Positions 8,462 to 17,875 are shown, counted from the stretch's first letter. The stretch: 64,000 bases of DNA from Bacillus andreraoultii (GCF_001244735.1 NZ_LN868937.1:231876-295875), one strand, 5' to 3'. Numbers and translations: made by a program. Notes: generated by a model from the sequence alone, not told the origin.

Positions 8462-8980
8462 ATGGAAGAAAAAAAAGAAAAAAAGACAGTCCAATTTAAT
8501 ATTATAAAAAATGACCCGACTGATGGACATAAGGGATTTGGTACAGGTGTATTAAATTTAGAAAATGTCACACCCGTTTTTATCGACATTAACGAAAAAA
8601 CAGCATTTGTTGATGTTGGTGCCATGCATGCGAAAAGTAAAGTAGAAAAGGGACTTAAGTTCGTGCCAAATAAAGAAGAAGTTCCAAATGGGAAACCGTA
8701 CTGGCTCGTGTGGGTAACAATTGAACGGAATGAAGACGGTCCATTTTATTATGGAGTAACTGCTTGTGAATTAATTGCAGATCGGGCAGCTCGTCGGGGT
8801 TATAAATCATTGCCGGAACACGTTAATCGCATGGATAAATCGATGAAAGGACATTTCATTGTTGACCATATGGATGAATCTTCAAAAAAGGTCTTGGCTG
8901 AGTTTTTAAAGGAACAAGAAGGTGGAATATGGGAAAGATCAAGTGAACAATTAAAGCGTGATCTTGGATGTATTGAATAA
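8462..8980 (+). CDS. ywhD: YwhD family protein
   Basis: A 172-residue soluble protein matching B. subtilis YwhD in length, sequence and position. It has no recognised catalytic motif; features include a G-H-K-G-F-G-T-G-V-L-N-L-E-N segment near the N-terminus and a D-V-G-A-M-H-A-K-S-K segment near residue 55. The function is unknown. I chose the ATG at 8462, 6 bp after GGGAGG, over an in-frame start five codons upstream. Confidence 0.88.
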   Translation: MEEKKEKKTVQFNIIKNDPTDGHKGFGTGVLNLENVTPVFIDINEKTAFVDVGAMHAKSKVEKGLKFVPNKEEVPNGKPYWLVWVTIERNEDGPFYYGVTACELIADRAARRGYKSLPEHVNRMDKSMKGHFIVDHMDESSKKVLAEFLKEQEGGIWERSSEQLKRDLGCIE

Positions 8981-9010
8981 TTGTCGTATGTGACGGCTAT
9001 AAGAACGATT

Positions 9011-9047
9011 AAAAAATCAGTGAGCATCATTTGCCCACTGATTTTTT
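9011..9047. terminator. Bidirectional terminator between ywhD and pbpG
   Basis: Twelve-bp perfect stem AAAAAATCAGTG/CACTGATTTTTT with a 13-nt loop between two convergent genes. Confidence 0.88.
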
Positions 9048-9056
9048 CACTTTACT

Positions 9057-11123
9057 TTAATTAATCCACTTAAACCACTTTTTGTACCACGGTTTATCTT
9101 GTTTTGCTTCGTCCTTTTTACGATGTTCTTTTATAGGCTTGTCTGGTTTTGTACAATATTCTGTTGGCTCCGTTCCTTTAATAAAATATGTGTACCTGCT
9201 AACCGGACAATCCTTTGTTGCAAGTAAGCCTGTTTCTGGATGAATAGGAACTCCAACGACACCTTTTGTCGGTTTAAACGTTTGGGCAGGTTCACCCTTT
9301 AAGGATTCCTCCATAATTTGTACCCAAAGATTTTTCGAATATTGTTTTTCATCTGTACGAGTAATTGGTTTTCCCTTATCATAGCCTGTCCAAACAGCCG
9401 TCACTAAACTCGGTGTAAAGCCAATCATCCAATTGTCTGTATTTGTCGACCCAGATTTCCCTGCATAAATGCGGGATATTTTCGGTATGATATTTTGCCC
9501 TGTCACTTTTGTATACCCATTTAAACGTTCATCAAATATACCTGTTAACATATGTGTCATTACAAATGTTGCATCAGGGTCAAGTGACTGCTCGGGTTTT
9601 CTTTTATTTTCATAAATAATATTACCTTCATGATCAACTACTTTTGTAATAAAAATCGGTTCTACTGCTCTTCCACCATTTGCAAATAGACTATAGGCAT
9701 TTGCCATTTCAATTAGTCGTACATTGGATGTTCCTAATGCTAATGATGGAACATCCGCCATTTCAGAGTGAATTCCAAATTTTTTTGCAGTCTCAATCAG
9801 AGTATCCATTCCAAGAAAGAGATGGGTTTTCACAGCATATACATTGTCTGATAAGGCGAGAGCTTGTACTAATGTAATATCATCATTTGCGTATTTATGA
9901 TTAAAGTTACTTGGTGAGTATGTTTCATGGCCATCATCAAAAGTAAATGTCGTATGCTCACTTCGAAAAGTAGAGACAGGTGTAAATCCTTTCTCTATAG
10001 CCGCATAATAGAGAATCGGTTTCAATGTTGAACCAGGCTGTCTCATTGCCTGAACTGCTCGGTTATAACTAGATTCTTTATAATCACGACCGCCAATAAG
10101 TGCTCTTACATAACCGGTTTTTGGATCCATAACTACAGCAGCCGTTTGAATCATTGAATTTTCCGGAATGACTTTCTCTACTTGTTTTTCAGCAATTTTT
10201 TGTAGTTTCGGGCTCAATGTGGTATAAATTCGTAATCCACCGAGTTCGACTGTTCTTTCATCAAGACCAATTTTTGTTTTTAATTGTTGAAGAACAACAT
10301 CTTGAAAATAGGGAGCAATACGCTCTTGGTTTGTATCCTTCTTGTAAGCAAGTTGAATTTTATCTTTCTTCGCTGTAACAAATTGTTCGTGGGTAATGAA
10401 CCATTGCTTTTGCATTTCATTTAAAATGACTTCTTGACGATTTTTCGCCTTTTCATAAGATACAAAAGGTGAAAAATGATTTGGCCCCTTTGGTATTCCT
10501 GCCAAAAGGGCGGCTTCACTTAAACTTAAATCTTTTGCACTTTTATTAAAATAATATTTACTGGCCGCCTCAATTCCATATGTCCCGTGTCCATAATAAA
10601 TTGTATTTAAATATCCTTCTAAAATTTCTTTTTTAGAATAGTTTGCCTCTAAACGAATGGTATAAAAAGCTTCCTTTATTTTCCTTGTCCAAGTTTTCTC
10701 GTGACTTAAAAATAAATTACGGGCATATTGTTGGGAAATCGTGCTCGCCCCTTGAACTTTGGCCATCGCTTTTACATCAGCGACTAAAGCGCCAGCCATT
10801 CGTTTTGGATCAAAGCCAATATGGGAATAGAAACGTTGGTCTTCAATAGCGAGTGTTGCATCGATTAAATAAGGTGAAATATCATCAAGCCGCACCCAAT
10901 ACCGCTTCTGTCCATTATGTGTTTCACCGATTACAGATCCATCATCTGCTAAATATAAAGTAGATTGAGGAATATCAAACGGGGGAGGTCCTGCAAGACG
11001 CGCAACCGTATATGTTGTGAAAATAGATACAAACCCAATGATGATTATACACGAGATGATGATGATTAAAAGATGAACATATTTAAGTGTTTTTCTAAAG
11101 TATGGGTTAACTTTAAGTTCCAT
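9057..11123 (-). CDS. pbpG: Class A penicillin-binding protein (PbpG type)
   Basis: Bifunctional murein polymerase, 688 residues. There is one N-terminal membrane anchor (about 16-38). The GT51 transglycosylase domain has E-D-Q-R-F-Y-S-H with the catalytic Glu at 94. The transpeptidase domain carries S-T-L-K (Ser365, Lys368), S-D-N (425-427) and K-S-G (556-558). The tail is charged (K-K-D-E-A-K-Q-D-K). Length and location next to ywhD match B. subtilis PbpG (PBP2d), a forespore PBP acting with PbpF in spore wall synthesis. I could not identify a clear sigma-F promoter upstream, so sporulation control is inferred from orthology. The ATG is preceded by AAAGGGGGGCG. Confidence 0.92.
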   Translation of the reverse strand: MELKVNPYFRKTLKYVHLLIIIISCIIIIGFVSIFTTYTVARLAGPPPFDIPQSTLYLADDGSVIGETHNGQKRYWVRLDDISPYLIDATLAIEDQRFYSHIGFDPKRMAGALVADVKAMAKVQGASTISQQYARNLFLSHEKTWTRKIKEAFYTIRLEANYSKKEILEGYLNTIYYGHGTYGIEAASKYYFNKSAKDLSLSEAALLAGIPKGPNHFSPFVSYEKAKNRQEVILNEMQKQWFITHEQFVTAKKDKIQLAYKKDTNQERIAPYFQDVVLQQLKTKIGLDERTVELGGLRIYTTLSPKLQKIAEKQVEKVIPENSMIQTAAVVMDPKTGYVRALIGGRDYKESSYNRAVQAMRQPGSTLKPILYYAAIEKGFTPVSTFRSEHTTFTFDDGHETYSPSNFNHKYANDDITLVQALALSDNVYAVKTHLFLGMDTLIETAKKFGIHSEMADVPSLALGTSNVRLIEMANAYSLFANGGRAVEPIFITKVVDHEGNIIYENKRKPEQSLDPDATFVMTHMLTGIFDERLNGYTKVTGQNIIPKISRIYAGKSGSTNTDNWMIGFTPSLVTAVWTGYDKGKPITRTDEKQYSKNLWVQIMEESLKGEPAQTFKPTKGVVGVPIHPETGLLATKDCPVSRYTYFIKGTEPTEYCTKPDKPIKEHRKKDEAKQDKPWYKKWFKWIN

Positions 11124-11297
11124 AAGACGCCCCCCTTTACGAAGTATTTAAAAACGTATATTAGAGTCGAGATCGCAGCAAATCCTCTTATTTAGTATGG
11201 AAAATCAATAAAGATTTTAAACCCATCTGGCAGGAAAAAATATCCTAATCCAACAAGGGACGATGGCTAACAAATGAATATTCATATCCTTCATTGA

Positions 11298-11303
11298 TAT
11301 AAT
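11298..11303 (+). promoter_or_regulatory. Extended -10 promoter of ywiB
   Basis: TGATATAAT gives an extended -10 (TG-N-TATAAT); the -35 position (TGAATA, 11275-11280) is weak. It lies about 90 bp before the ywiB start. Confidence 0.45.
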
Positions 11304-11390
11304 CGAAAGAGATAGATAAAATAAACGTTGTCTACTTCAGTTAGAGGACGAAGCTAGGACGCATTTGATTAAAGGTTAGGAAGTGATCGA

Positions 11391-11846
11391 TTGAAAACAG
11401 CTGGAACACCAGTAAAAATAAACTTACAAACGAAAATTGACCGTGATGGACAAAAAGAAGACTTTGAACTGATTGTTTTTGGACAATTTTATATAAAAAA
11501 TCAAAGCTCATATCTTATTTTTGATGAAATATGGGAGAAAGGGAAGGTCCATACGATTGTAAAGCATATTGTACAGCAAGACGGAACAAACTCTGAGGTT
11601 CAAGTTTTACGTCGGGGGGCAATGAATATGCGTCTCTTTTTTAAAGAAAATGAGCTTATGAGTGGAACATATAAAACGGATGTCGGAACATTTACAGTAG
11701 AAACAAGTACGGTGGAAATGGATTACCATTGGAATGAGGAAAAGAAATCTGGTGAAATGAAGGTGAATTATCACTTTTTTATTGAACAAATAGAAGTAGG
11801 TACATATGAATTGAAATTTACGTTTGAGGCAGTAAGTGAAAATTAA
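11391..11846 (+). CDS. ywiB: DUF1934 beta-barrel protein YwiB
   Basis: A 151-residue protein of the DUF1934/YwiB family, predicted to form a calycin-like beta-barrel. It opens with V-K-I-N-L-Q-T-K-I-D-R-D-G-Q-K-E and contains R-R-G-A-M-N-M-R-L-F-F near residue 78 and the Y-K-T-D-V-G-T-F segment. The function is unknown. The start is TTG at 11391 with AGGAAGTGAT upstream. In B. subtilis ywiB directly precedes argS; here a terminator follows and argS is missing. Confidence 0.85.
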   Translation: MKTAGTPVKINLQTKIDRDGQKEDFELIVFGQFYIKNQSSYLIFDEIWEKGKVHTIVKHIVQQDGTNSEVQVLRRGAMNMRLFFKENELMSGTYKTDVGTFTVETSTVEMDYHWNEEKKSGEMKVNYHFFIEQIEVGTYELKFTFEAVSEN

Positions 11847-11867
11847 ATCTTAATAAGTGGTAAGATT

Positions 11868-11925
11868 AGCGGGAAAACAATCGTTCATTTGTCGAACAAA
11901 TATCGATGTTATCCCGCTTTTCTAT
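11868..11925 (+). terminator. Terminator of ywiB
   Basis: Long hairpin with outer stem AGCGGGA/TCCCGCT and an inner ATTTGT/ACAAAT stem, followed by TTTTCT. It lies between convergent ywiB and clsB. Confidence 0.7.
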
Positions 11926-11943
11926 CCAGTTGAAAATCTATTT

Positions 11944-13143
11944 TTATAAAAGTGGTGAAATAACAAAGGCAATCCATTCTTTAACCACGGCAGAAACTTT
12001 TTTAGGATAGAGTTTTTTTAGAGTAACAGGAGAAGATTTAGCAATATCTCTATTTGCAATATCAAGCATCTGCTTTGTTATGTTTTTATCGTAAAAAATA
12101 CTATTCATTTCATAATTGTAATAAAAGCTTCGTTTATCAAAATTGGCCGTTCCAATTGAGCAAAGGTCTTGATCAATAATAAAAACTTTTGCGTGATAAA
12201 ATCCTTCTTGATAGTGGTAGACGGTACAGCCGAGTTGTAAAAGTTTACGTAAATAGCGGAAGGATCCCTCTTTTATTAAAGGATGATCACTGATTCCAGG
12301 AACGATAATGGTAACGTCTACTCCTCTTTTGATACATTGCTTTAGCTGGAGAAATGCCTTTTTTCCTGGAATGAAATATGGAGACCCGATAATAACTTGC
12401 TCCTTAGCAGAGTCTAATAGATGACAAATATCTTCTTCTAAACCTGTCCCTTCGTATGTGAAAAATTGGTGCTTTATATCTCCTTTCTCTAAATGTGGAT
12501 AATAGTCTGCGTGTTCAATAAAATGATTGCCGGCTTTCCTCCAATCTGTTAAAAATTGTTTTTGTAAGTCTTGAACGCCTTCCCCTGTAAACCGAACATG
12601 GCAATCTCGCCAAGGGTTAAGAACTTCATCACGATTCACATACTCTTTGCCAATATTAAATCCGCCGAGAAAACCGATTTTTCCATCAATAACCATAATC
12701 TTTCTATGGTTCCGACTTTGTAACTTATAAAGAAGGAATGGAAAGCTTGGTACATGACAAAATGAAATCTCAATTCCTCTTTTTCGTAGCTCTTTTATTC
12801 GGCGACGGGGGAAAAATAAACTACCGACCCAGTCAATTAATAATCGGACTTGAACCCCTTCTGCCCTTTTCTTTTCTAATAACTCAAGCATAAGACTGCC
12901 AAAAGGATCGTCACGAAATATGTAAAACAAAATATGAATATGGTGGTTCGCCCCTTTTATGTCTCGAACGGTTTGCTGAAATAAATTCGTTCCATTTGTA
13001 AAAATCTCCATGTTACTATAACGGATTGGAAAGTGGAAAGAGTCAATCTCTTTTAGATGTTGTCTACGCCCAAAATAAAAGTCGAGAAAGAGAAGACAAA
13101 TAAAAATGACAAAAATGAATAAAATCCATAAAAATAACTTCAA
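11944..13143 (-). CDS. clsB: Cardiolipin synthase (short, ClsB/YwjE type)
   Basis: Membrane enzyme joining two phosphatidylglycerols into cardiolipin. With the TTG start at 13143 it has 399 residues, as in YwjE; longer ClsA/YwiE enzymes have about 480-500. One N-terminal membrane segment (about 2-22) is followed by two phospholipase-D motifs: H-R-K-I-M-V-I-D with G-F-L-G-G-F-N-I-G, and H-A-K-V-F-I-I-D with S-I-G-T-A-N-F-D. The TTG is 6 bp after GGAGGA; the longer frame upstream gives an implausible cysteine-rich extension. It is divergent from ywjF, the same neighbour as in B. subtilis. Confidence 0.88.
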   Translation of the reverse strand: MKLFLWILFIFVIFICLLFLDFYFGRRQHLKEIDSFHFPIRYSNMEIFTNGTNLFQQTVRDIKGANHHIHILFYIFRDDPFGSLMLELLEKKRAEGVQVRLLIDWVGSLFFPRRRIKELRKRGIEISFCHVPSFPFLLYKLQSRNHRKIMVIDGKIGFLGGFNIGKEYVNRDEVLNPWRDCHVRFTGEGVQDLQKQFLTDWRKAGNHFIEHADYYPHLEKGDIKHQFFTYEGTGLEEDICHLLDSAKEQVIIGSPYFIPGKKAFLQLKQCIKRGVDVTIIVPGISDHPLIKEGSFRYLRKLLQLGCTVYHYQEGFYHAKVFIIDQDLCSIGTANFDKRSFYYNYEMNSIFYDKNITKQMLDIANRDIAKSSPVTLKKLYPKKVSAVVKEWIAFVISPLL

Positions 13144-13338
13144 AAGGTCTCCTCCTGTTCTTGTTTCGCATAAACATTCGTCAACTAAAGTGATATTTTC
13201 TCCAAATAATAGTAGTGTATACCGTATTATACATATTCTACATGAGAAAATCATATATTGGACATGTAGTTAGAAAAGTGAAGGGATTCTTTATATTTTT
13301 CATTAATAAGAAATTTTTTAAAAAAATGAACAAAATTA

Positions 13339-13366
13339 TTGACTGAATGCTCATTCATTATATAAT
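13339..13366 (+). promoter_or_regulatory. ywjF promoter with embedded TetR-type operator
   Basis: TTGACT (13339-13344) and TATAAT (13361-13366) with a 16-bp spacer. The spacer contains the palindrome TGAATGCTCATTCA (arms TGAATG/CATTCA). It resembles the B. subtilis FadR operator (TGAATGA-N-TCATTCA type) and is similar to a second site at 15675-15693. Binding would block RNA polymerase, so acyl-CoA-relieved repression is inferred. Confidence 0.72.
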
Positions 13367-13452
13367 AGAGGTAAGAATATAGGGAATGTATCAACAAAAT
13401 TGTTTCTAGCCATAAGAGTTTATGGCAAGGGGAACGAAAAGGGGGAAACATA

Positions 13453-15567
13453 GTGAGTCAGACATTGCTTATCATCAATTGGATTGCAACAATTGCTGTA
13501 ATCGCTTACGGTGTTTACTTATTTTCCTATTTAATTAAAACAAGGGTTAGTTATATTAAATTAGGAAAAAAAGAAGAGTTTGACCGAAAATTCAATGAGC
13601 GATTCCAGAAAATTTGGGTAAACGTATTTGGCCAAAAGAAATTATTGAAGGATAAAAAGAGTGGAATTATCCACGTTATGTTTTTCTATGGATTCATATT
13701 AGTTCAATTTGGGGCAATTGATTTTATCATTAAAGGATTAGTCCCAGGAGCACACTTACCGTTTGGACCTGTTTATCCTGGCTTTACCTTCTTCCAGGAA
13801 ATGGTTACGTTAACTATTTTAGTTGCGGTTGTATGGGCATTTTATCGACGCTATATTGAGAAACTCGTCCGTTTAAAACGAGGGTTTAAAAATGGACTAG
13901 TACTCATCTTTATAGGAAGTTTAATGTTAACTGTGTTAATTGGTAATGGAATGGGCATCATTTGGCACGGGCATGAACCAACGTGGTCAGAACCAGTTGC
14001 ATCTTTAATTGCGACAGGATTTTCTTGGGTGGGTGAAACAGCAAGCATTGTCATCTTCTATATTGCTTGGTGGATCCATCTAATTGTTTTACTAACATTT
14101 TTAGTATATGTACCACAATCAAAGCACGCTCACTTAATTGCAGGACCAGCAAACGTCTTCCTAAATCGTCTAGATAAACCAGGGAAGCTTCGCCCAATTG
14201 ACTTTGAAGACGAAACACAAGAGTCCTTTGGTGTTGGGAAAATAACAGATTTTACTCAATTGCAATTAGTTGATTTATATGCATGTGTGGAGTGTGGCCG
14301 TTGTACAAATATGTGTCCGGCAACAGGAACAGGTAAAATGCTTTCACCGATGGATTTAATTGTAAAAATGCGTGACCATCTGACAAACTACGGAGCAGCT
14401 GTTACGTCAAAAACACCATGGGTACCAGGAGTTTTATTCTCCAATACAACAGGAAATCAATTAGCACTACAAGCAAGAGGTCTAGGTGCGCAAGAATCTG
14501 CTGCAACAGCACTATACGAAAAAAGCTTAATTGGTGATGTTATTACCGAAGAAGAAATTTGGGCGTGTACAACATGTCGAAACTGTGAAGATCAATGTCC
14601 GGTAATGAATGAGCATGTCGATAAAATTATCGATTTACGCCGTTATTTAGTTTTAACTGAAGGGAAAATGAAACCAGATGCCCAACGTGCTATTCAAAAT
14701 ATTGAGAAGCAAGGCAACCCATGGGGATTAAACAAAAAAGACCGTGAAAACTGGCGTGACCTTCGTGATGATGTATACATCCCAACAGTAAAAGAACTAA
14801 AGAAAAAAGGGGAAGAGTTCGAGTACTTATTCTGGGTTGGATCGATGGGTGCGTATGATAACCGAAGCCAAAAAATTGCTTTATCCTTTGCAAAATTAAT
14901 GAATGAAGCTGGCATTTCTTTTGCAATATTAGGGAATAAAGAACGAAATTCTGGGGATACAGCAAGACGCCTTGGTAACGAGTTTTTATTCCAAGAACTC
15001 GCAACAAAAAATATTGAAGAATTTGAGAAAAATGATGTGAAAAAGATTGTAACAATTGATCCGCACGCATACAATACTTTTAAAAATGAGTATCCAGACT
15101 TTGGCTTAAAAGCAGAAGTTTACCACCATACAGAGATTTTGTATGACTTAGTAAAACAAGGAAAATTAAAACCGGTTTATGAAGTGAATGAAACGATTAC
15201 GTTCCACGATTCTTGTTACTTAGGGCGATACAATGAAGTATATGATCCACCACGTGAAATCTTAAAAGCAATAAAAGGAGTCAAATTAGTTGAAATGGAA
15301 AGAAACCGCGACACGGGCATGTGCTGTGGTGCGGGTGGTGGCCTCATGTGGACAGAAGAAGACACGGGACATCGGATAAATGTGGCGAGAACAGAGCAAG
15401 CATTACAAGTGAATCCAGATATAATTAGTTCTGGTTGTCCGTATTGCTTAACAATGTTGTCAGATGGTACAAAGGCAAAAGAAGTGGAAGAAACGGTGAA
15501 AACATATGACGTTGCTGAAATTTTAGAAAAAGCAGTATGTGGCGTAAAAACGGAGCTTGTTCATTAA
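13453..15567 (+). CDS. ywjF: Membrane (Fe-S) oxidoreductase YwjF, probable ETF:menaquinone oxidoreductase
   Basis: A 704-residue protein. The N-terminal 250 residues hold about six membrane segments of the nitrate-reductase gamma/DsrM type with histidines for haem. A ferredoxin domain follows with C-V-E-C-G-R-C-T-N-M-C-P and C-T-T-C-R-N-C-E-D-Q-C-P, ligating two [4Fe-4S] clusters. Last come two CCG-type motifs (D-S-C-Y-L-G-R, then C-C-G-A-G-G-G and S-G-C-P-Y-C), as in heterodisulfide reductase HdrB/GlpC. Homologues such as mycobacterial EtfD pass electrons from ETF to menaquinone. Its position beside acyl-CoA dehydrogenase genes supports that role here; no etfAB lies in the window. GTG start with AAAGGGGG upstream. 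The substrate is inferred, not shown. Confidence 0.87.
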   Translation: MSQTLLIINWIATIAVIAYGVYLFSYLIKTRVSYIKLGKKEEFDRKFNERFQKIWVNVFGQKKLLKDKKSGIIHVMFFYGFILVQFGAIDFIIKGLVPGAHLPFGPVYPGFTFFQEMVTLTILVAVVWAFYRRYIEKLVRLKRGFKNGLVLIFIGSLMLTVLIGNGMGIIWHGHEPTWSEPVASLIATGFSWVGETASIVIFYIAWWIHLIVLLTFLVYVPQSKHAHLIAGPANVFLNRLDKPGKLRPIDFEDETQESFGVGKITDFTQLQLVDLYACVECGRCTNMCPATGTGKMLSPMDLIVKMRDHLTNYGAAVTSKTPWVPGVLFSNTTGNQLALQARGLGAQESAATALYEKSLIGDVITEEEIWACTTCRNCEDQCPVMNEHVDKIIDLRRYLVLTEGKMKPDAQRAIQNIEKQGNPWGLNKKDRENWRDLRDDVYIPTVKELKKKGEEFEYLFWVGSMGAYDNRSQKIALSFAKLMNEAGISFAILGNKERNSGDTARRLGNEFLFQELATKNIEEFEKNDVKKIVTIDPHAYNTFKNEYPDFGLKAEVYHHTEILYDLVKQGKLKPVYEVNETITFHDSCYLGRYNEVYDPPREILKAIKGVKLVEMERNRDTGMCCGAGGGLMWTEEDTGHRINVARTEQALQVNPDIISSGCPYCLTMLSDGTKAKEVEETVKTYDVAEILEKAVCGVKTELVH

Positions 15568-15636
15568 GCTCAAATTTTCCTAAGATGGTTATAAAAGTAT
15601 AATAACTTTATATAGTAATAGTAGATGTAGATGGAT

Positions 15637-15668
15637 AGAGGGGGAAACAGTCCCCTCTTTATTTTAAA
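15637..15668 (+). terminator. Terminator of ywjF
   Basis: AGAGGGG/CCCCTCT stem (15637-15643, 15652-15658) followed by TTATTTT. It separates ywjF from the downstream acyl-CoA operon. Confidence 0.75.
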
Positions 15669-15674
15669 AAGAAT

Positions 15675-15693
15675 ATCGAGCGAGCGTTCAGTC
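15675..15693 (+). promoter_or_regulatory. Second TetR-type operator, upstream of the acyl-CoA operon
   Basis: The reverse complement (GACTGAACGCTCGCTCGAT) matches the site in the ywjF promoter (GACTGAATGCTCATTCATT, 13341-13359) at 14 of 19 positions; almost all differences are transitions. A common repressor of ywjF and the operon starting at 15829 is the simplest reading. I could not place a confident -35/-10 pair here. Confidence 0.55.
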
Positions 15694-15828
15694 GACAATC
15701 AATGATGGTAGCACTTTCATCGGCTGAAATGCGCTACTTTAATAAGTGGGGTGAAAGGCAAAAATAAATTACTTCCAAAAATGGCACCTATGCAAGCGGT
15801 AACAAAGCAAGTTGGAAGGAGACAATAA

Positions 15829-16638
15829 ATGATAGTAATCAATGAATACAATGGCGTTACTTGTGTTGAAGGGAAGGTCGTTCGCACTGGTCGAAAAATA
15901 GGTACCGTATATGTCTTTTTAGTTGACGGAATGCTAATTGATACAGGTCCACAATGTTTGCTCGAAGACTTCATTCCTTTTTATGAACAACATTCCTTTG
16001 ATCTCGTTTCACTTACGCATAGTCATGAAGATCATAGTGGATGTGGATCGTGGATTAAGAAAAATAAAAATGTACCTATTTACGTTCATGAAAAAGGGAT
16101 TCAATTTTGTAGACAGGGTGCAACATATCCATTGTATCGCCAAATGACTTGGGGGAGTAAAGAACCTTTTCAACCAATTGCAATCGGTGAAAAAATTCAA
16201 TCTAGAACATTAGAATGGGAAGTGATTTATACACCAGGTCACGCGGATGACCATGTTGCCTTTTTCAATAGTGAAACAGGAAAAATATTTACCGGTGATT
16301 TGTTTGTATCGCCGTGGACAAAAGTGATTATGGCAAGTGAGTCGATCCAAGTAATAATGAACTCCATTCGCCATTTATTAACATATGATTTTGAATGCAT
16401 GTTTTGTAGCCATGCGGGGTATGTCAAGGATGGGCGAAAAAGATTAGAACAGAAACTTGACTATTTAGAAGACATCTCAAGTAAGACGCTGCAACTATAT
16501 AAAAATGGTTTTACAATTGAAGAAATTAACAATCAACTGTTTCCAAAAAAATACCCAATTATTGAATTTTCAAAGGGAGAATGGGATTCATTACACATCA
16601 TTACATCTATCATTAATGAAGCAGAAATAAAACGATAA
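15829..16638 (+). CDS. MBL-fold metallo-hydrolase
   Basis: A 269-residue metallo-beta-lactamase-fold protein. The binuclear metal motif is T-H-S-H-E-D-H-S-G at residues about 62-70, with further ligands in P-G-H-A-D-D-H near 134, F-T-G-D-L near 158 and S-H-A-G near 199. It is first in the operon with thiolase, HbdA-type dehydrogenase, two acyl-CoA dehydrogenases, TetR and IcmF, so a thioesterase or lactonase role in acyl-CoA metabolism is plausible but unproven. The ATG follows GGAAGGAG. Confidence 0.8.
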   Translation: MIVINEYNGVTCVEGKVVRTGRKIGTVYVFLVDGMLIDTGPQCLLEDFIPFYEQHSFDLVSLTHSHEDHSGCGSWIKKNKNVPIYVHEKGIQFCRQGATYPLYRQMTWGSKEPFQPIAIGEKIQSRTLEWEVIYTPGHADDHVAFFNSETGKIFTGDLFVSPWTKVIMASESIQVIMNSIRHLLTYDFECMFCSHAGYVKDGRKRLEQKLDYLEDISSKTLQLYKNGFTIEEINNQLFPKKYPIIEFSKGEWDSLHIITSIINEAEIKR

Positions 16639-16687
16639 TTGTCTATTCAATAAAGGGAGAAGAATTCATGAATTAGGGGGATATAAA

Positions 16688-17875
16688 ATGGTTCATACAG
16701 TAATAATTGACGGTGCTCGTACACCATTTGGAAAATTAAATGGCGCTTTAAGTAGTTTAACAGCTTCAGAATTAGGTGGAATTGCAATTAAAGGTGCGCT
16801 AGAGCGATCAGGTGTAAAACCTGAAGAAGTTGACCACGTAGTATTAGGAACAGTGTTACAAGGGGGACAAGGACAATTACCTTCAAGACAGGCTGCACGT
16901 CAGGCTAATATCCCTTGGGAAACGAGTACGGAGACAATTAATAAAGTTTGTGCATCAGGTATGCGCAGTGTTGCTTTGGCAGATTTATTCATTCGGGCTG
17001 GTGAGAAGGAAACCATTGTTGCAGGTGGTATGGAGTCGATGTCGAATGCCCCATATATTTTACCAAAAGCAAGGGCCGGCTACCGAATGGGTCATGACCA
17101 AGTTATTGATTTAATGATTTATGACGGGCTCACTTGTAGTTTCACTGGAGTACATATGGGAACGTATGGGAATAGTACGGCCGAAGAATTACAGCTCTCA
17201 CGTGAAAATCAAGATCAATGGGCTTTAGTGAGTCATGAACGTGCTTGTAAAGCTATTGAATCAGGGATCCTTCAAGAAGAAATTATCTCAGTTGAAATTC
17301 CACAACGGAAGGGGCAACCACTTATTGTTCATACGGATGAAGCTCCTAGAAAAGACACTTCATTAGAAAAACTCGCAAGCTTAAAACCAGCATTTGATAA
17401 GAACGGAACGGTAACAGCAGGAAACGCGCCTGGGGTGAATGATGGCGCATGTGCCCTCGTGTTAATGAGTGAGGAAAAGGCGGAGAAGGAAGGAAAAAAG
17501 CCACTTGCAAAAATCTTGGCTAATGCCTCGATAGCAGTTGAAGCGAAAGATTTCCCAAAAACACCTGGCCTTGTCATTAATCAGTTGTTACAAAAGGTTG
17601 GGAAGACAGTAGCGGGCATCGACTTATTTGAAATTAATGAAGCTTTTTCAGCAGTAACTTTAGCGTCTGCCCAAATTGCAGGATTAAACATGGAAAAAGT
17701 GAATGTTAATGGAGGAGCGGTTGCTCTTGGACATCCAATTGGTGCCAGTGGGGCTAGAATCATCTTAACATTAGCTTATGAATTAAAAAGAAGAGGTGGT
17801 GGCTTAGGTATAGCAGCGATTTGCTCTGGTGGCGGCCAGGGAGATGCCATATTAATTGAAGTACCAAAGCAATAA
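16688..17875 (+). CDS. mmgA: Acetyl-CoA C-acetyltransferase (thiolase)
   Basis: A 395-residue type II thiolase that cleaves acetoacetyl-CoA to two acetyl-CoA (or runs in reverse). The nucleophilic Cys88 lies in N-K-V-C-A-S-G-M-R. The C-terminal catalytic motifs are [18 protein letters not shown] (His) and C-S-G-G-G-Q-G (second Cys). It is part of the 15829-25167 operon, 50 bp after the MBL gene and 70 bp before hbd. It resembles B. subtilis MmgA, but the operon differs from mmgABCDE. The ATG at 16688 is preceded by TAGGGGG. Confidence 0.93.
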   Translation: MVHTVIIDGARTPFGKLNGALSSLTASELGGIAIKGALERSGVKPEEVDHVVLGTVLQGGQGQLPSRQAARQANIPWETSTETINKVCASGMRSVALADLFIRAGEKETIVAGGMESMSNAPYILPKARAGYRMGHDQVIDLMIYDGLTCSFTGVHMGTYGNSTAEELQLSRENQDQWALVSHERACKAIESGILQEEIISVEIPQRKGQPLIVHTDEAPRKDTSLEKLASLKPAFDKNGTVTAGNAPGVNDGACALVLMSEEKAEKEGKKPLAKILANASIAVEAKDFPKTPGLVINQLLQKVGKTVAGIDLFEINEAFSAVTLASAQIAGLNMEKVNVNGGAVALGHPIGASGARIILTLAYELKRRGGGLGIAAICSGGGQGDAILIEVPKQ

